NCBI GenBank assembly: GCA_963781555.1
Contig: CAWAGB010000005.1
Coordinates: 1-64,000, forward strand
From: JAICQM01 sp963781555
GTDB taxonomy: Bacteria; Chloroflexota; Limnocylindria; QHBO01
Reading direction: 5' to 3'
DNA length: 64,000 nucleotides
Shown here: one piece after another, positions 17,692 through 25,508 of the stretch
Layout: every line of letters begins with the position of its first letter
Numbering within the stretch: the stretch's first letter is position 1
Program-made: the position numbers and the translations under genes
Notes under the pieces: model-generated
What the model saw: the letters and a program-made list of their open reading frames with translations, nothing else
Told to the model about the DNA's origin: nothing
The model's database searches: none

Positions 17692-18425
17692 CCATGAACG
17701 ATCGCGGCAACCCGATCATTCGGTACATCAGGGGCTCGCAGGCCTGGCGCTCGCTCTTCCGTCAGCCGTACCCGACCACCAGCCGCACGCGCGCCCTCGC
17801 GGTCATGAACAACGTGTTCCTGCACCTGCACCCAGTGCGGGTGAAGAAGCACGCCGTGCGCTACACGTACACGTTCTGCCTGGGCGGGATCAGCTTCTTC
17901 ATGTTCCTGGCGCTGACCGTCACCGGCCTGTACCTCATGTTCTTCTACGTGCCGTCCGTGAGCCGCGCCTTCCAGGACATCCAGGCCATCGAGACGAGCG
18001 TCGCCTTCGGCCAGCTCGTGCGCAACATGCACCGCTGGGCGGCGCACCTGATGGTGCTGACGGTCTTCCTGCACATGGTCCGCGTCTTCTACCACGGCGC
18101 GTACAAGCCGCCGCGCGAGTTCAACTGGGTGGTCGGCGTGGTGCTGCTCTTCCTGACCCTGGGACTCAGCTTCACCGGCTACCTGCTGCCGTGGGATCAG
18201 ATCGCGTTCTGGGCCATCACCGTCGGTACCCAGATGGCGGCCTACGCGCCGGTGCTGGGCAGCGAGACGGGCTTCTTCCTGCTGGGCGGCATCGAGGTCG
18301 GCTCGAACACGCTGCTGCGCTTCTACGTCTTCCACGTCATCTTCCTGCCGCTCATTGCCGCGCTCTTCATGATCGTCCACTTCTGGAGGATCCGGAAGGA
18401 CGGCGGTATCAGCGGTCCGGTGTAA
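17688..18425 (+). CDS. petB: cytochrome b N-terminal (b6-type) subunit
   Basis: A 245-residue membrane protein with four main helices, equal to cytochrome b6 of split cytochrome b complexes. Haem-ligand histidines sit in MHRWAAHLMVL (helix B; H at about 115 and 121) and LRFYVFHVIFLPLIAALFMIVHFW (helix D, stated as two ligands H-F-W side). The quinone-loop region GYLLPWDQIAFWA is conserved. It oxidises menaquinol or similar with the Rieske protein encoded three genes on. The start ATG overlaps the upstream stop (ATGA). Confidence 0.92.
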   Translation: MTMNDRGNPIIRYIRGSQAWRSLFRQPYPTTSRTRALAVMNNVFLHLHPVRVKKHAVRYTYTFCLGGISFFMFLALTVTGLYLMFFYVPSVSRAFQDIQAIETSVAFGQLVRNMHRWAAHLMVLTVFLHMVRVFYHGAYKPPREFNWVVGVVLLFLTLGLSFTGYLLPWDQIAFWAITVGTQMAAYAPVLGSETGFFLLGGIEVGSNTLLRFYVFHVIFLPLIAALFMIVHFWRIRKDGGISGPV

Positions 18426-18438
18426 GGTCCCGACAGCG

Positions 18439-19053
18439 ATGACGATCGAGAAGCGTCCCAACGCAACAGCCGACAAGAACGCGCCGACCCAGGCGCCGCG
18501 CGTGCCGGCCGTCGAGCGCGGCGCCGGACCCAAGCTGCCTGGCCCGCCCGGCGTGGCCGGAACGGAGCGTTTCCGCCTCCTTGCCTACGTCAAGCAGGAG
18601 TCGATGGTCCGCGTCGACAAGCGCCCCGACGAGACGGTGCTCACCTGGCCGCACCTGCTGCGCGCCGAGTTCCTCATGGCCATGCTGCTCTCCGGCCTGC
18701 TGGTGGTGACCTCGGTGTTCATCAACGCCCCCCTGGAGGAGATGGCAAACGCCGGCAACACGCCGCACGTCGCAAAGGCGCCGTGGTACTTCCTCGGCCT
18801 CCAGGAGATCCTCAGCTACTTCAACGCGACCGTGGCCGGCGTCCTGGTCCCGCTGGTCTACCTGGTGGGGCTTGCTCTCGTGCCGTTCGTCGACCGATCG
18901 CCCTACAAGGCGGCCCGTGACCGCAAGCTGATGTGGGTCTTCTTCATGTGCCTGATGATCGGCGGGATCATCGTCACCCTCATCGGCTCGTTCTTCCGCG
19001 GCCCGGGCTGGAACTGGGTCTGGCCGTGGCAGGGAATCTTCTTCACGCTATGA
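18439..19053 (+). CDS. petD: cytochrome b C-terminal (subunit IV-like)
   Basis: A 204-residue protein with three hydrophobic helices after a hydrophilic start of about 75 residues. The motif AKAPWYFLGLQEIL is the PEWY-region equivalent of subunit IV (here KAPWYF, with P-W-Y-F in place of PEWY). The last helix ends in GPGWNWVWPW. With the preceding b6-like subunit it makes up a split cytochrome b. The long Pro/Ala-rich N-terminal extension is not found in plant subunit IV. Its stop overlaps the Rieske start (ATGA). Confidence 0.9.
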   Translation: MTIEKRPNATADKNAPTQAPRVPAVERGAGPKLPGPPGVAGTERFRLLAYVKQESMVRVDKRPDETVLTWPHLLRAEFLMAMLLSGLLVVTSVFINAPLEEMANAGNTPHVAKAPWYFLGLQEILSYFNATVAGVLVPLVYLVGLALVPFVDRSPYKAARDRKLMWVFFMCLMIGGIIVTLIGSFFRGPGWNWVWPWQGIFFTL

Positions 19054-19703
19054 CCAGCCAGCAGCCGACCTACGGCGAGGTGCACGGTCCGCGCGTAGGC
19101 GAGATGAGCCGTCGCAGCTTCATGCGCCGCATGCTCGGCGTCGGCGTCGGGCTGCTGAGCCTCGAGTTCATCGGCGGTTCGCTCGCCTTCCTGTGGCCGA
19201 ACATCCGTGGCGGGCTGGGCGGCCAGATCAACGTGGGCACCGCGGCCGACATCGTCGGCAAGTTCCCCGAGTGGGCGGCCGGCGAGCCGTACATCTACAA
19301 CCCGGCGCGGCTCTTCCTGGTCAATGTCCCCGCCTCCAAGGCGCTCGTGGACGGACAGACGGCCGACGTCCCGGATCCCGGCACCAACCTCGGCGAGGAC
19401 GTGCCGCTGGCCGACCGCTCGGTCATCGCGCTGTACCGGAAGTGCCCGCACCTCGGCTGCCAGATCCCGCAGCTGTGTGATCAGAGCCACTGGTTCGAGT
19501 GCCTCTGCCACGGCAGCAAGTACACGGTTCTTGGCGAGAAGCGCGCCGGGCCGGCGCCGCGTGGCATGGACGGCTTCGCGGTGACCCTCGACGCGGCGGG
19601 TGCCTACGTCATCGACACCAGTGAGATCGTCTCCGGCCCGCCCATTGGCACGGCCACCTTCGACACCCGGGCGACCGGCGACATCCCGCACTGCGCCGGC
19701 TGA
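19050..19703 (+). CDS. petC: Rieske iron-sulfur subunit of the bc complex
   Basis: A 217-residue protein with a twin-arginine signal/anchor (MSRRSFMRRML then a hydrophobic helix) and a C-terminal Rieske fold on the outside of the membrane. The [2Fe-2S] ligands are in CPHLGC and CLCHGSKY, each also carrying the disulfide cysteine of bc-type Rieske proteins. GPAPRGMDGF is the conserved Pro loop. The insert between the N-terminal strands (NPARLFLVNV) is longer than in plant proteins. It passes electrons from quinol to the cytochrome c encoded next. Confidence 0.93.
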   Translation: MTSQQPTYGEVHGPRVGEMSRRSFMRRMLGVGVGLLSLEFIGGSLAFLWPNIRGGLGGQINVGTAADIVGKFPEWAAGEPYIYNPARLFLVNVPASKALVDGQTADVPDPGTNLGEDVPLADRSVIALYRKCPHLGCQIPQLCDQSHWFECLCHGSKYTVLGEKRAGPAPRGMDGFAVTLDAAGAYVIDTSEIVSGPPIGTATFDTRATGDIPHCAG

Positions 19704-19706
19704 CCG

Positions 19707-20516
19707 ATGCGCCTCAAGACGCTCGGCGTCATCGTCCTGACCACGCTGGCCCTGTTCACCATGTTCTACTGGCTGACCGATAGCGCCCGCCGCGACGCGG
19801 CGCTCGCCGAGGTGGATGCGGAGAAGCTCGAGTACGCGGAGACCGTCTTCGGCCCGCCCGATGCCAACAACCCCGCGACCGCCAACTGCGCGCAGTGCCA
19901 CGGTGCCGACGGCACCGGTGGCGGAGCAGATGCACCCGTCCAGGGACCGAATCTCCACGGACCGCGCGTCGCCGAGCGCCTGAAGATCAACCCCAACTAC
20001 GTGCACCTGGTCATCAGCTACGGCGGGATCGTCGTCTCCGGCGACCCGAACTCCAAGATGCCCGCCTGGTCCACCGAGGCCGGCGGCCCGCTCACCGTGC
20101 AGCAGATCGACGCCCTCACCGCGCTCGTCACCTCGTGGGCGGAGGAGTCGGCCGGGGAGTCGCAGGCACCGGTCGAGAACACGGTTGAGGCCGGCGCGCA
20201 GGTCTACGTCTCGGCGGGCTGCGGCGGCTGCCATGGCGCCGATCTGGCTGGCGTGGAGGGCCAGTTCCCGAACATCCAGGGCATCGGCAGCGAGATGGTC
20301 ACGGACCTCCCGATTCCGCCGGCCGGCCTCGACCAGATGCAGGCCGACTACGACGCCGATCCGCGCGACTTCCTGACCAAGTGGATTCGCGACTCGTGGA
20401 CCAACTACAACGGCGGCGAGACCACCGGGATGCCGCAGTTCCCGGACACGCAGCTGCCGGATGACCAGCTCGAGGCGCTGATCACGTTCCTCCTCGAGGG
20501 AGACCACGGCTCATGA
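19707..20516 (+). CDS. membrane-anchored dihaem cytochrome c
   Basis: A 269-residue cytochrome with an N-terminal anchor helix (about residues 5-23) and two class I cytochrome c domains. Haem-binding CAQCH is at residues 61-65 and CGGCH at 172-176. Met ligands are probable in SKMPAW and GMPQFP. It sits directly behind the Rieske gene and takes the place of cytochrome c1/f as electron acceptor of the complex (inference). Haem attachment would need the Ccm system encoded at 29.6-36.2 kb. The start ATG lies in an ACCGATG heptamer. Confidence 0.9.
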   Translation: MRLKTLGVIVLTTLALFTMFYWLTDSARRDAALAEVDAEKLEYAETVFGPPDANNPATANCAQCHGADGTGGGADAPVQGPNLHGPRVAERLKINPNYVHLVISYGGIVVSGDPNSKMPAWSTEAGGPLTVQQIDALTALVTSWAEESAGESQAPVENTVEAGAQVYVSAGCGGCHGADLAGVEGQFPNIQGIGSEMVTDLPIPPAGLDQMQADYDADPRDFLTKWIRDSWTNYNGGETTGMPQFPDTQLPDDQLEALITFLLEGDHGS

Positions 20517-21110
20517 CCGTCGCCCACTATCGTCCGCGCCGCCGGCGTGGTCTCGCCGGCCTGATCGGCAGCGTGGACGACTTCATGAGCTGGCTGCTGT
20601 ACGGCCACGAGACGTGGCTCGTCGCGCTCCTGAAGGGCGTGCCGCTCTTCATCCTCGTCTACTTCCTGCTCGACCTACGTCCCGAACTACATCTACTACC
20701 TCGTGACCCAGTACCTGCTGAAGTTCAGCGACGACGTGGGCTTCCTGGTCGCCAACAGCATCGGCGTGGGCAACATGGTGCTGCTCATCCTGCTGGCGCT
20801 CTGGACGCAGGCGGCGCGCGGCCGCTCCGGCTTCGCCTGGAGCCTGGTGCGATTCATCGACTTCAGCCAGCTGCTGTTCACGCTGCTGCTCCTCATCCCG
20901 CTGATGCTCTTCAACCTGGGTGGCGGCACGTTCGTGCCGGACCAGAATCAGAATCCGTTTCCGCTCCAGGCGCTCCTGCTCGGGGCGATCGGCGCCGGCC
21001 TCGGCGCCGCAACGCTCGTCTACCTGTGGTTCGAGTACCGCCGGGTCACGGGGCGGGAGGCGGCTGAGGCCGCAGACGCCGCGGGCGACCGCGCATACCT
21101 CCCCGGCTGA
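20513..21110 (+). CDS. membrane protein of the cytochrome bc operon (frameshifted)
   Basis: About 198 residues with an N-terminal basic stretch (HYRPRRRRGLAG), one helix (VALLKGVPLFILVYF), then after the frame break three more helices with WSLVRFIDFSQLL and an acidic end. The frame changes at about 20675: ...YFLLD continues one frame over as YVPNYIYYLVTQYLLKFSDD. Removing one C restores a single protein. No family is recognised. It overlaps the cytochrome c gene by 4 bases, which ties it to the complex, perhaps as a small anchoring subunit. Confidence 0.65.
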
Positions 21111-21148
21111 CGCGCTCCCTCCTTCTCCATCTCGCCTGGCTCTCCGCC

Positions 21149-21445
21149 GTGCTCGCCGCGGCCGTGGCCGTGCTGCTCGTCGAGCTCGCCACCCCGTGCC
21201 CGCCGGGCGGGGCGCTCGCCTTCGGCTCGTGCAGCCAGGTCCGCCCCTTCGCCCTCGCCGTGGTGGGTGTCAGCGCGCTGCTCTATGCGGTGGCGCTGAC
21301 CGCGGTGCGCTGGTGGGTCCTGGGCCTGCGCCGCCGCGGCGTGGCCGACCCCCGCGCCGCGCGCGACTGGTATCTGCTGGCGGCAGCCATCGGCCTGGTG
21401 GTCGTCCCCCTCTTCACCTTCACCACCCTCTCTGCGCTCCGCTAG
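21149..21445 (+). CDS. small three-helix membrane protein at end of bc operon
   Basis: A 98-residue protein if it starts at GTG 21149. The same frame is open back to a CTG at 21107 that overlaps the upstream stop (CTGA). Starting there would give a complete first helix (LLLHLAWLSAVLAAAV) and mimic the ATGA/GTGA overlaps seen elsewhere, so the true start may be that unusual CTG. Three hydrophobic helices, two cysteines (TPCPPGG, GSCSQ) and no recognised family. It closes the operon. Confidence 0.55.
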   Translation: MLAAAVAVLLVELATPCPPGGALAFGSCSQVRPFALAVVGVSALLYAVALTAVRWWVLGLRRRGVADPRAARDWYLLAAAIGLVVVPLFTFTTLSALR

Positions 21446-21448
21446 CAT
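21443..21448 (+). promoter_or_regulatory. -10 box of leaderless aldolase gene
   Basis: TAGCAT overlaps the stop of the preceding gene and ends 6 nt before the ATG at 21455, the classic geometry of a leaderless mRNA. No Shine-Dalgarno is present. Confidence 0.5.
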
Positions 21449-21454
21449 GAGCGC

Positions 21455-22906
21455 ATGACCTTCGACCTCCGTGCCCGCCTCCAGGGGATCGCCACCATCG
21501 ACGGCGACCGCCTGACCGTGACCGACGCGGACCGGTTCCGCGCCGAGCTCATCGACGATCTCGTCTTCGCCGCGGTGTTCGAGGATGACGCGGCCGCCCG
21601 CGAGGGCGCCCGCTGGGCGATCTGGAGTGCATCGCAGGCGCTGGGATGCGGCTCCGCCTCCATCCACGAGCTGTACATGGCCCGCGGCCGCGGCGAGTTC
21701 GGTCCGACCGATTTCACCGTGCCGGCCATCAACGTCCGCGCCGCGACGTACCTCACCGCCCGCCAGGCGTTCCGCGCGGCCCTCGAGCGCGACGCGGCGA
21801 CTGTCGTCTTCGAGATCGCCAAGAGCGAGATGGCCTACACCGACCAGCGGCCCGCCGAGTACGCCGCGGTCATCCTGGCTGCCGCCATCCGCGAGGGATG
21901 GTCCACGCCCGTCTTCCTCCAGGGCGACCATTTCCAGTTCAATGCCACGAAGTGGAAGACCGACCCCGGTCCGGAGATGGACGGTATCAAGGACCTGACC
22001 CGCGAGGCGATCGCGGCGGGCTTCCTCAACATCGACATCGACAGCTCGACCCTGGTCGACCTGTCGCTCGCCACTGTCGCCGAGCAGCAGCGCGTGAACG
22101 CGGCCAACACGGCGGAGCTGACCCGCCTCATCCGCATCCTGCAGCCGAGCGGGGTGACGGTAAGCATCGGCGGCGAGATCGGCGAGGTGGGGAAGAGCAA
22201 CTCCACGGAGGAGGAGCTGCGCGCCTACCTCGACGCGTATGGCAACGAGCTCGCCGCCATGGGCGATGACGACATGGATCGCATCAGCAAGGTGAGCATC
22301 CAGACCGGGACCAGCCACGGCGGGGTACCGATGCCGGACGGCAGCATCGCCGAAGTGAGCATCGACTTCGACACCATGCGGCGCCTGTCGACGGTCGCGC
22401 GCGACGAGTACGGCCTCGCCGGCTGCGTGCAGCACGGGGCGTCGACCCTGCCGGAGGAGGCCTTCGGCCACTTTCCGGCACACGGGACGGCGGAGATCCA
22501 CCTGGCGACCGGCTTCCAGAACATCCTCTACGACGGCGGCGGCCTGCCGGCTGAGCTCCGCGACGAGATGATGGCCTGGTGCATCGCCAACTGCGCCGAC
22601 GAGCGCAAGGACGGCGAGACCGACGAGCAGTTCCTGTACAAGACGCGCAAGAAGGCGATCGGGCCGTTCAAGCGCCAGCTGTGGACGCTTCCCGACGAGG
22701 CGGCTCAGGCGATCGGCACGAACCTGCACGCCAAGTTCGGGCAGCTGTTCGACGCGCTCCAGATCCGCGGCACGCGCGCCCTGGTTGACCGATACGTCAC
22801 GTCCGTCGACTTGCCGCGGGCCCTCCCCGCCGCCCTTGGCGGCGGCGCCTCGACGGCGGTCACCGCGGGCGCATCGGTGTTCGAGGACGACGGCTCCGGG
22901 GAGTAG
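21455..22906 (+). CDS. fba: class II fructose-bisphosphate aldolase
   Basis: A 483-residue metal-dependent aldolase that splits or forms fructose 1,6-bisphosphate in glycolysis and gluconeogenesis. The Zn site and phosphate loops are recognisable: FLQGDHFQFN (Asp-His), GGEIGEVGKSN, TGTSHGGV and GCVQHGASTL. It is longer than the usual 280-360 residues, with an N-terminal helical extension and a C-terminal tail of about 100 residues (KKAIGPFKRQLWTLP onward), as in the long subgroup. It is transcribed from its own leaderless promoter. Specificity for tagatose bisphosphate is a less likely alternative. Confidence 0.85.
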   Translation: MTFDLRARLQGIATIDGDRLTVTDADRFRAELIDDLVFAAVFEDDAAAREGARWAIWSASQALGCGSASIHELYMARGRGEFGPTDFTVPAINVRAATYLTARQAFRAALERDAATVVFEIAKSEMAYTDQRPAEYAAVILAAAIREGWSTPVFLQGDHFQFNATKWKTDPGPEMDGIKDLTREAIAAGFLNIDIDSSTLVDLSLATVAEQQRVNAANTAELTRLIRILQPSGVTVSIGGEIGEVGKSNSTEEELRAYLDAYGNELAAMGDDDMDRISKVSIQTGTSHGGVPMPDGSIAEVSIDFDTMRRLSTVARDEYGLAGCVQHGASTLPEEAFGHFPAHGTAEIHLATGFQNILYDGGGLPAELRDEMMAWCIANCADERKDGETDEQFLYKTRKKAIGPFKRQLWTLPDEAAQAIGTNLHAKFGQLFDALQIRGTRALVDRYVTSVDLPRALPAALGGGASTAVTAGASVFEDDGSGE

Positions 22907-22909
22907 CTC

Positions 22910-23626
22910 CTAGATACCCAGCAGCCGCTTCAAGACCGGCTGGTCGGCGAGGCCGATGAGGCGCCGGGTGGCGTCTGGCGGCAACTTCGCGAGGGCCTGC
23001 AGCGCGCTCGCCAGCTCATCCGGCGAGAGGGCTGCGATCAACGACCACAGGCGGTCCGTGGTGTCGCCGTCCAGATGGTCGATGCCGGCGAACAGCCGCT
23101 CGATGGCCGCCGGCTGGCCCGCCACGAAGATGCCGACACCGCGATCGAAGCGACGGACGAACTCGAGCAGGCCCGCCAGACGCTCGCGCAGGTCGGCAAG
23201 CTCGGGGTTGTCCCCACCGGCCGCGGCGAGCGCCACGCAGCGCTCGATGACCGGCACCACCGGCTCCGTCTCCCGCTCCTTGCGGGCCGCGGCGACGCGG
23301 CGGAACCATTCCCAGTGATCGCCGACCACGACCCACGCGGCGGCGGCGGGGCCGCGGTGGCCGGAGCGCCGCGGTCCATTCGCGCGCTGGATGAGGCCCC
23401 ACGTCTCGCACTGCGCCAGCGCCAGGCTCGCGGCGCGATGGCTGATTCCCAGCGCGCGCCGCAGCTCCGGCTCGGTCAGGGGTCCGCCGTGGGCCAGGAG
23501 GTAGCCCTGGACCGTGGCGGTCGACGGGGCGACGCCCCAGGCCGCACCGATCTCGCCCCACGCTGCGGCGAACGTCCGGCGGATCGACTCCGCATCGGTT
23601 GCCTGCGATGTAAACGTGCTACTCAC
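22910..23626 (-). CDS. GbsR/MarR-like transcriptional regulator
   Basis: A 238-residue regulator of the GbsR group (MarR-fold winged helix near residues 20-100: YLLAHGGPLTEPELRRALGISHRAASLALAQCETWGLI) with an unusually long helical C-terminal domain. GbsR-type proteins sense choline or other small molecules in other bacteria; the effector here is unknown. It starts at GTG with a -10 TAACAT 6 nt upstream, so it is probably leaderless. It converges on the aldolase gene with 3 bp between stops and has no obvious partner operon. Confidence 0.75.
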   Translation of the reverse strand: MSSTFTSQATDAESIRRTFAAAWGEIGAAWGVAPSTATVQGYLLAHGGPLTEPELRRALGISHRAASLALAQCETWGLIQRANGPRRSGHRGPAAAAWVVVGDHWEWFRRVAAARKERETEPVVPVIERCVALAAAGGDNPELADLRERLAGLLEFVRRFDRGVGIFVAGQPAAIERLFAGIDHLDGDTTDRLWSLIAALSPDELASALQALAKLPPDATRRLIGLADQPVLKRLLGI

Positions 23627-23632
23627 GCAAGC

Positions 23633-23638
23633 ATGTTA
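23633..23638 (-). promoter_or_regulatory. -10 box of leaderless gbsR-like gene
   Basis: TAACAT (minus strand) ends 6 nt before the GTG at 23626. It faces the terminator of the Fe-S carrier gene. Confidence 0.45.
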
Positions 23639-23667
23639 GCCGAAGGACCGACGAACGAGCGGGCATG

Positions 23668-23697
23668 AAAACGCCCCGGCCACGGATGGCCGGGGCG
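23668..23697 (-). terminator. Rho-independent terminator of Fe-S carrier gene
   Basis: CGCCCCGGCC (23672-23681) and GGCCGGGGCG (23688-23697) form a perfect 10-bp stem around a 6-nt loop. On the minus strand it is followed by TTTT, giving a good intrinsic terminator about 20 nt after the stop at 23718. Confidence 0.8.
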
Positions 23698-23717
23698 GTT
23701 GGGCGGCGGAGGGAAGA

Positions 23718-24134
23718 CTAGTGGCAGCCGCCCGCCTTGGCGGGGGAACCATCCGTGTTGAAGGACGAGCCGCAGGCGCAGCTGCTGACCGCGTTCGGGT
23801 TGTTGATCGCGAAGCCGGAGCCCATCAGCGAATCGACGTAGTCGATCTCCGCGCCGTCGACGTGCTGGGCGCTGAAGGCGTCGATCACGACAGGCACGCC
23901 GTCGTGGTCCTCGACCCGATCGTCATCCGCCAGGCGGTCGTCGAAGGCCAGCCCGTAGCTGAAGCCCGAGCAGCCGCCGCTCTTGACGAACAGCCGGAGG
24001 CGCGCATCCGCCTTGCCCTCGCGGGAACGGAGCTCGATCACCTTGGCGGCCGCGGCCTCGGTCACGGTCACGAGCGGGGCGACGGGCGCCGGGGCAGGTG
24101 CGGTGGTCTCGTGAGTGGTCTCGGACATGGTCAT
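23718..24134 (-). CDS. erpA: A-type iron-sulfur cluster carrier (IscA/ErpA family)
   Basis: A 138-residue Fe-S carrier protein. The three conserved cysteines are present: SGGCSGFSYGL and the C-terminal SCACGSSF. The core begins at VTVTEAAAAKVIEL; the first 25 residues form a Thr/Ala/Pro-rich extension. An extra Cys-His ends the protein (GGCH). ATG 24134 is preferred over 24128 because GGAGA lies about 12 nt before it. It is a single gene with its own terminator and supplies [Fe-S] clusters to proteins such as the many encoded in this window. Naming within the IscA/SufA/ErpA family is uncertain. Confidence 0.88.
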   Translation of the reverse strand: MTMSETTHETTAPAPAPVAPLVTVTEAAAAKVIELRSREGKADARLRLFVKSGGCSGFSYGLAFDDRLADDDRVEDHDGVPVVIDAFSAQHVDGAEIDYVDSLMGSGFAINNPNAVSSCACGSSFNTDGSPAKAGGCH

Positions 24135-24200
24135 CGGTTCGAAGGTCTCCTTACCCGCACGGTCGCGCGCGGATCGGGGTGGGTGATATCGCTGCGCAGA

Positions 24201-24231
24201 AGTATAGCAGCGTGATTGCTTGATTCCGCAA
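24201..24231 (-). promoter_or_regulatory. candidate promoter of Fe-S carrier gene
   Basis: Leftward TTGCGG (24226-24231), a 19-nt spacer and TATACT (24201-24206). The spacer is long, but the AT-rich patch is unique in this gap. Confidence 0.35.
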
Positions 24232-24277
24232 CCACAAGCTGGGTGCTCGGCATCGGCCGCCGGCGCGGCTTCATCGG

Positions 24278-24283
24278 TACACT
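24278..24283 (+). promoter_or_regulatory. -10 box before aminotransferase gene
   Basis: TACACT ends 13 nt before the first ATG (24297). GGAGG lies between, so transcription start, ribosome site and start codon are tightly packed. Confidence 0.3.
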
Positions 24284-24296
24284 GGAGGCCCACCAG

Positions 24297-25508
24297 ATGA
24301 TGAGGCAGCGCAGCGTGAACCTTGCCACCCGCATGGAGCGAATCGGGACCGAAACCGCCTTCGAGGCGGCGGCCCGGGCCCGTGCCCTGGAGGCGACCGG
24401 GCGCGAGGTGATCCACCTCGAGATCGGCGAACCGGACTTCGACACTCCGCGTCACGTCAGCGAGGCCGCCGCCCGCGCGCTGCTCGACCACGGCGAGACG
24501 CATTACACCGCGGCGACCGGTATCGCGCCGCTGCGCGAGGCAATCGTCGCAGACGCGAAGCGCTGGAAGGGGATCGACACCACCCCTGAGCAGGTGGTCG
24601 TCACCCCGGGCGCCAAGCCGATCATGTTCTTCGCGATGCTGGCGCTGGTCGACACCGGCGACGAGGTGATCTATCCCAACCCCGGCTTCCCGATCTACGA
24701 GTCGATGGCCCGCTTCGTGGGCGGGGTGCCGGTAGCGGCGCCGCTGCGCGAGGAGAACGACTTCCGGATGGACGTCGCGGAGGTCGAGTCGCTGGTGACG
24801 GATCGCACGAAGCTGATCGTGCTGAACACCCCGCACAACCCGACCGGCTCGATCCTGACCCACGACGACCTGCGCCGCGTGGCGGAGATCGCGGTGGAGC
24901 GCGACATCGTGGTCCTCGCGGACGAGATCTACGGGCGCCTCCAGTACGAGGGGGAGCCGCTCTCGATCGCGACGCTGCCGGGGATGGCGGAGCGGACGAT
25001 CACCCTCGATGGCTTCAGCAAGACCTACGCGATGACGGGCTGGCGAATGGGCTACGGGATCGTGCCGGAGTGGCTGGTGGCGGCATTCAGCCGCCTGGTC
25101 ATCAACAGCGTGTCCTGCACCAACGCCTTCGCCCAGTTCGGTGCCGTCGAGGCGCTCACTGGATCCCAGGCCGAGGCGGACGCGTACCGCGCCGAGTTCA
25201 TCGCCCGCCGCTCGCTGATGATCGATGGCCTCAACGGCATCGACGGCGTCACGTGCCGCATGCCGCACGGAGCGTTCTACGCATTCCCCAACGTCAGCTC
25301 CTTCGGCCGCACCTCGGTCGAGATCGCCGATCACCTCCTCTACGACGCGGGGATCTGCGGCCTGGCCGGCACCGCGTTCGGGGCGCACGGCGAGGGCTAC
25401 CTGCGCTTCAGCTATGCCAACTCGCGCGAGAACCTGTCGCTCGCGCTGGAGCGCGTGGCCGAGTCGCTCGGCAAGCTCGCACGCACCGGCGAGCTGGTCA
25501 CCGCATGA
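24297..25508 (+). CDS. class I/II pyridoxal-phosphate aminotransferase
   Basis: A 403-residue fold-type I aminotransferase. LEIGEPDFDTP, THYTAATGIAPLREAI, NTPHNPTGS, LADEIYGRL and the PLP-lysine segment DGFSKTYAMTGWRMGY (Lys near residue 244) are all in place, as is the C-terminal Arg in YLRFSYANS. This is the aspartate/alanine aminotransferase-like subgroup (AspC/AlaT/PatA). The substrate is unknown. It is coupled by ATGA overlap to a 2-hydroxyacid dehydrogenase, which suggests a shared pathway such as serine/glyoxylate/hydroxypyruvate metabolism (inference). Confidence 0.88.
   Translation: MMRQRSVNLATRMERIGTETAFEAAARARALEATGREVIHLEIGEPDFDTPRHVSEAAARALLDHGETHYTAATGIAPLREAIVADAKRWKGIDTTPEQVVVTPGAKPIMFFAMLALVDTGDEVIYPNPGFPIYESMARFVGGVPVAAPLREENDFRMDVAEVESLVTDRTKLIVLNTPHNPTGSILTHDDLRRVAEIAVERDIVVLADEIYGRLQYEGEPLSIATLPGMAERTITLDGFSKTYAMTGWRMGYGIVPEWLVAAFSRLVINSVSCTNAFAQFGAVEALTGSQAEADAYRAEFIARRSLMIDGLNGIDGVTCRMPHGAFYAFPNVSSFGRTSVEIADHLLYDAGICGLAGTAFGAHGEGYLRFSYANSRENLSLALERVAESLGKLARTGELVTA

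Noticed and set aside
18439..19053. Reading the 18439 gene as a complete cytochrome b
   Set aside because: It has only three helices and no haem-ligand His pair; it is the subunit IV half of a split cytochrome b.
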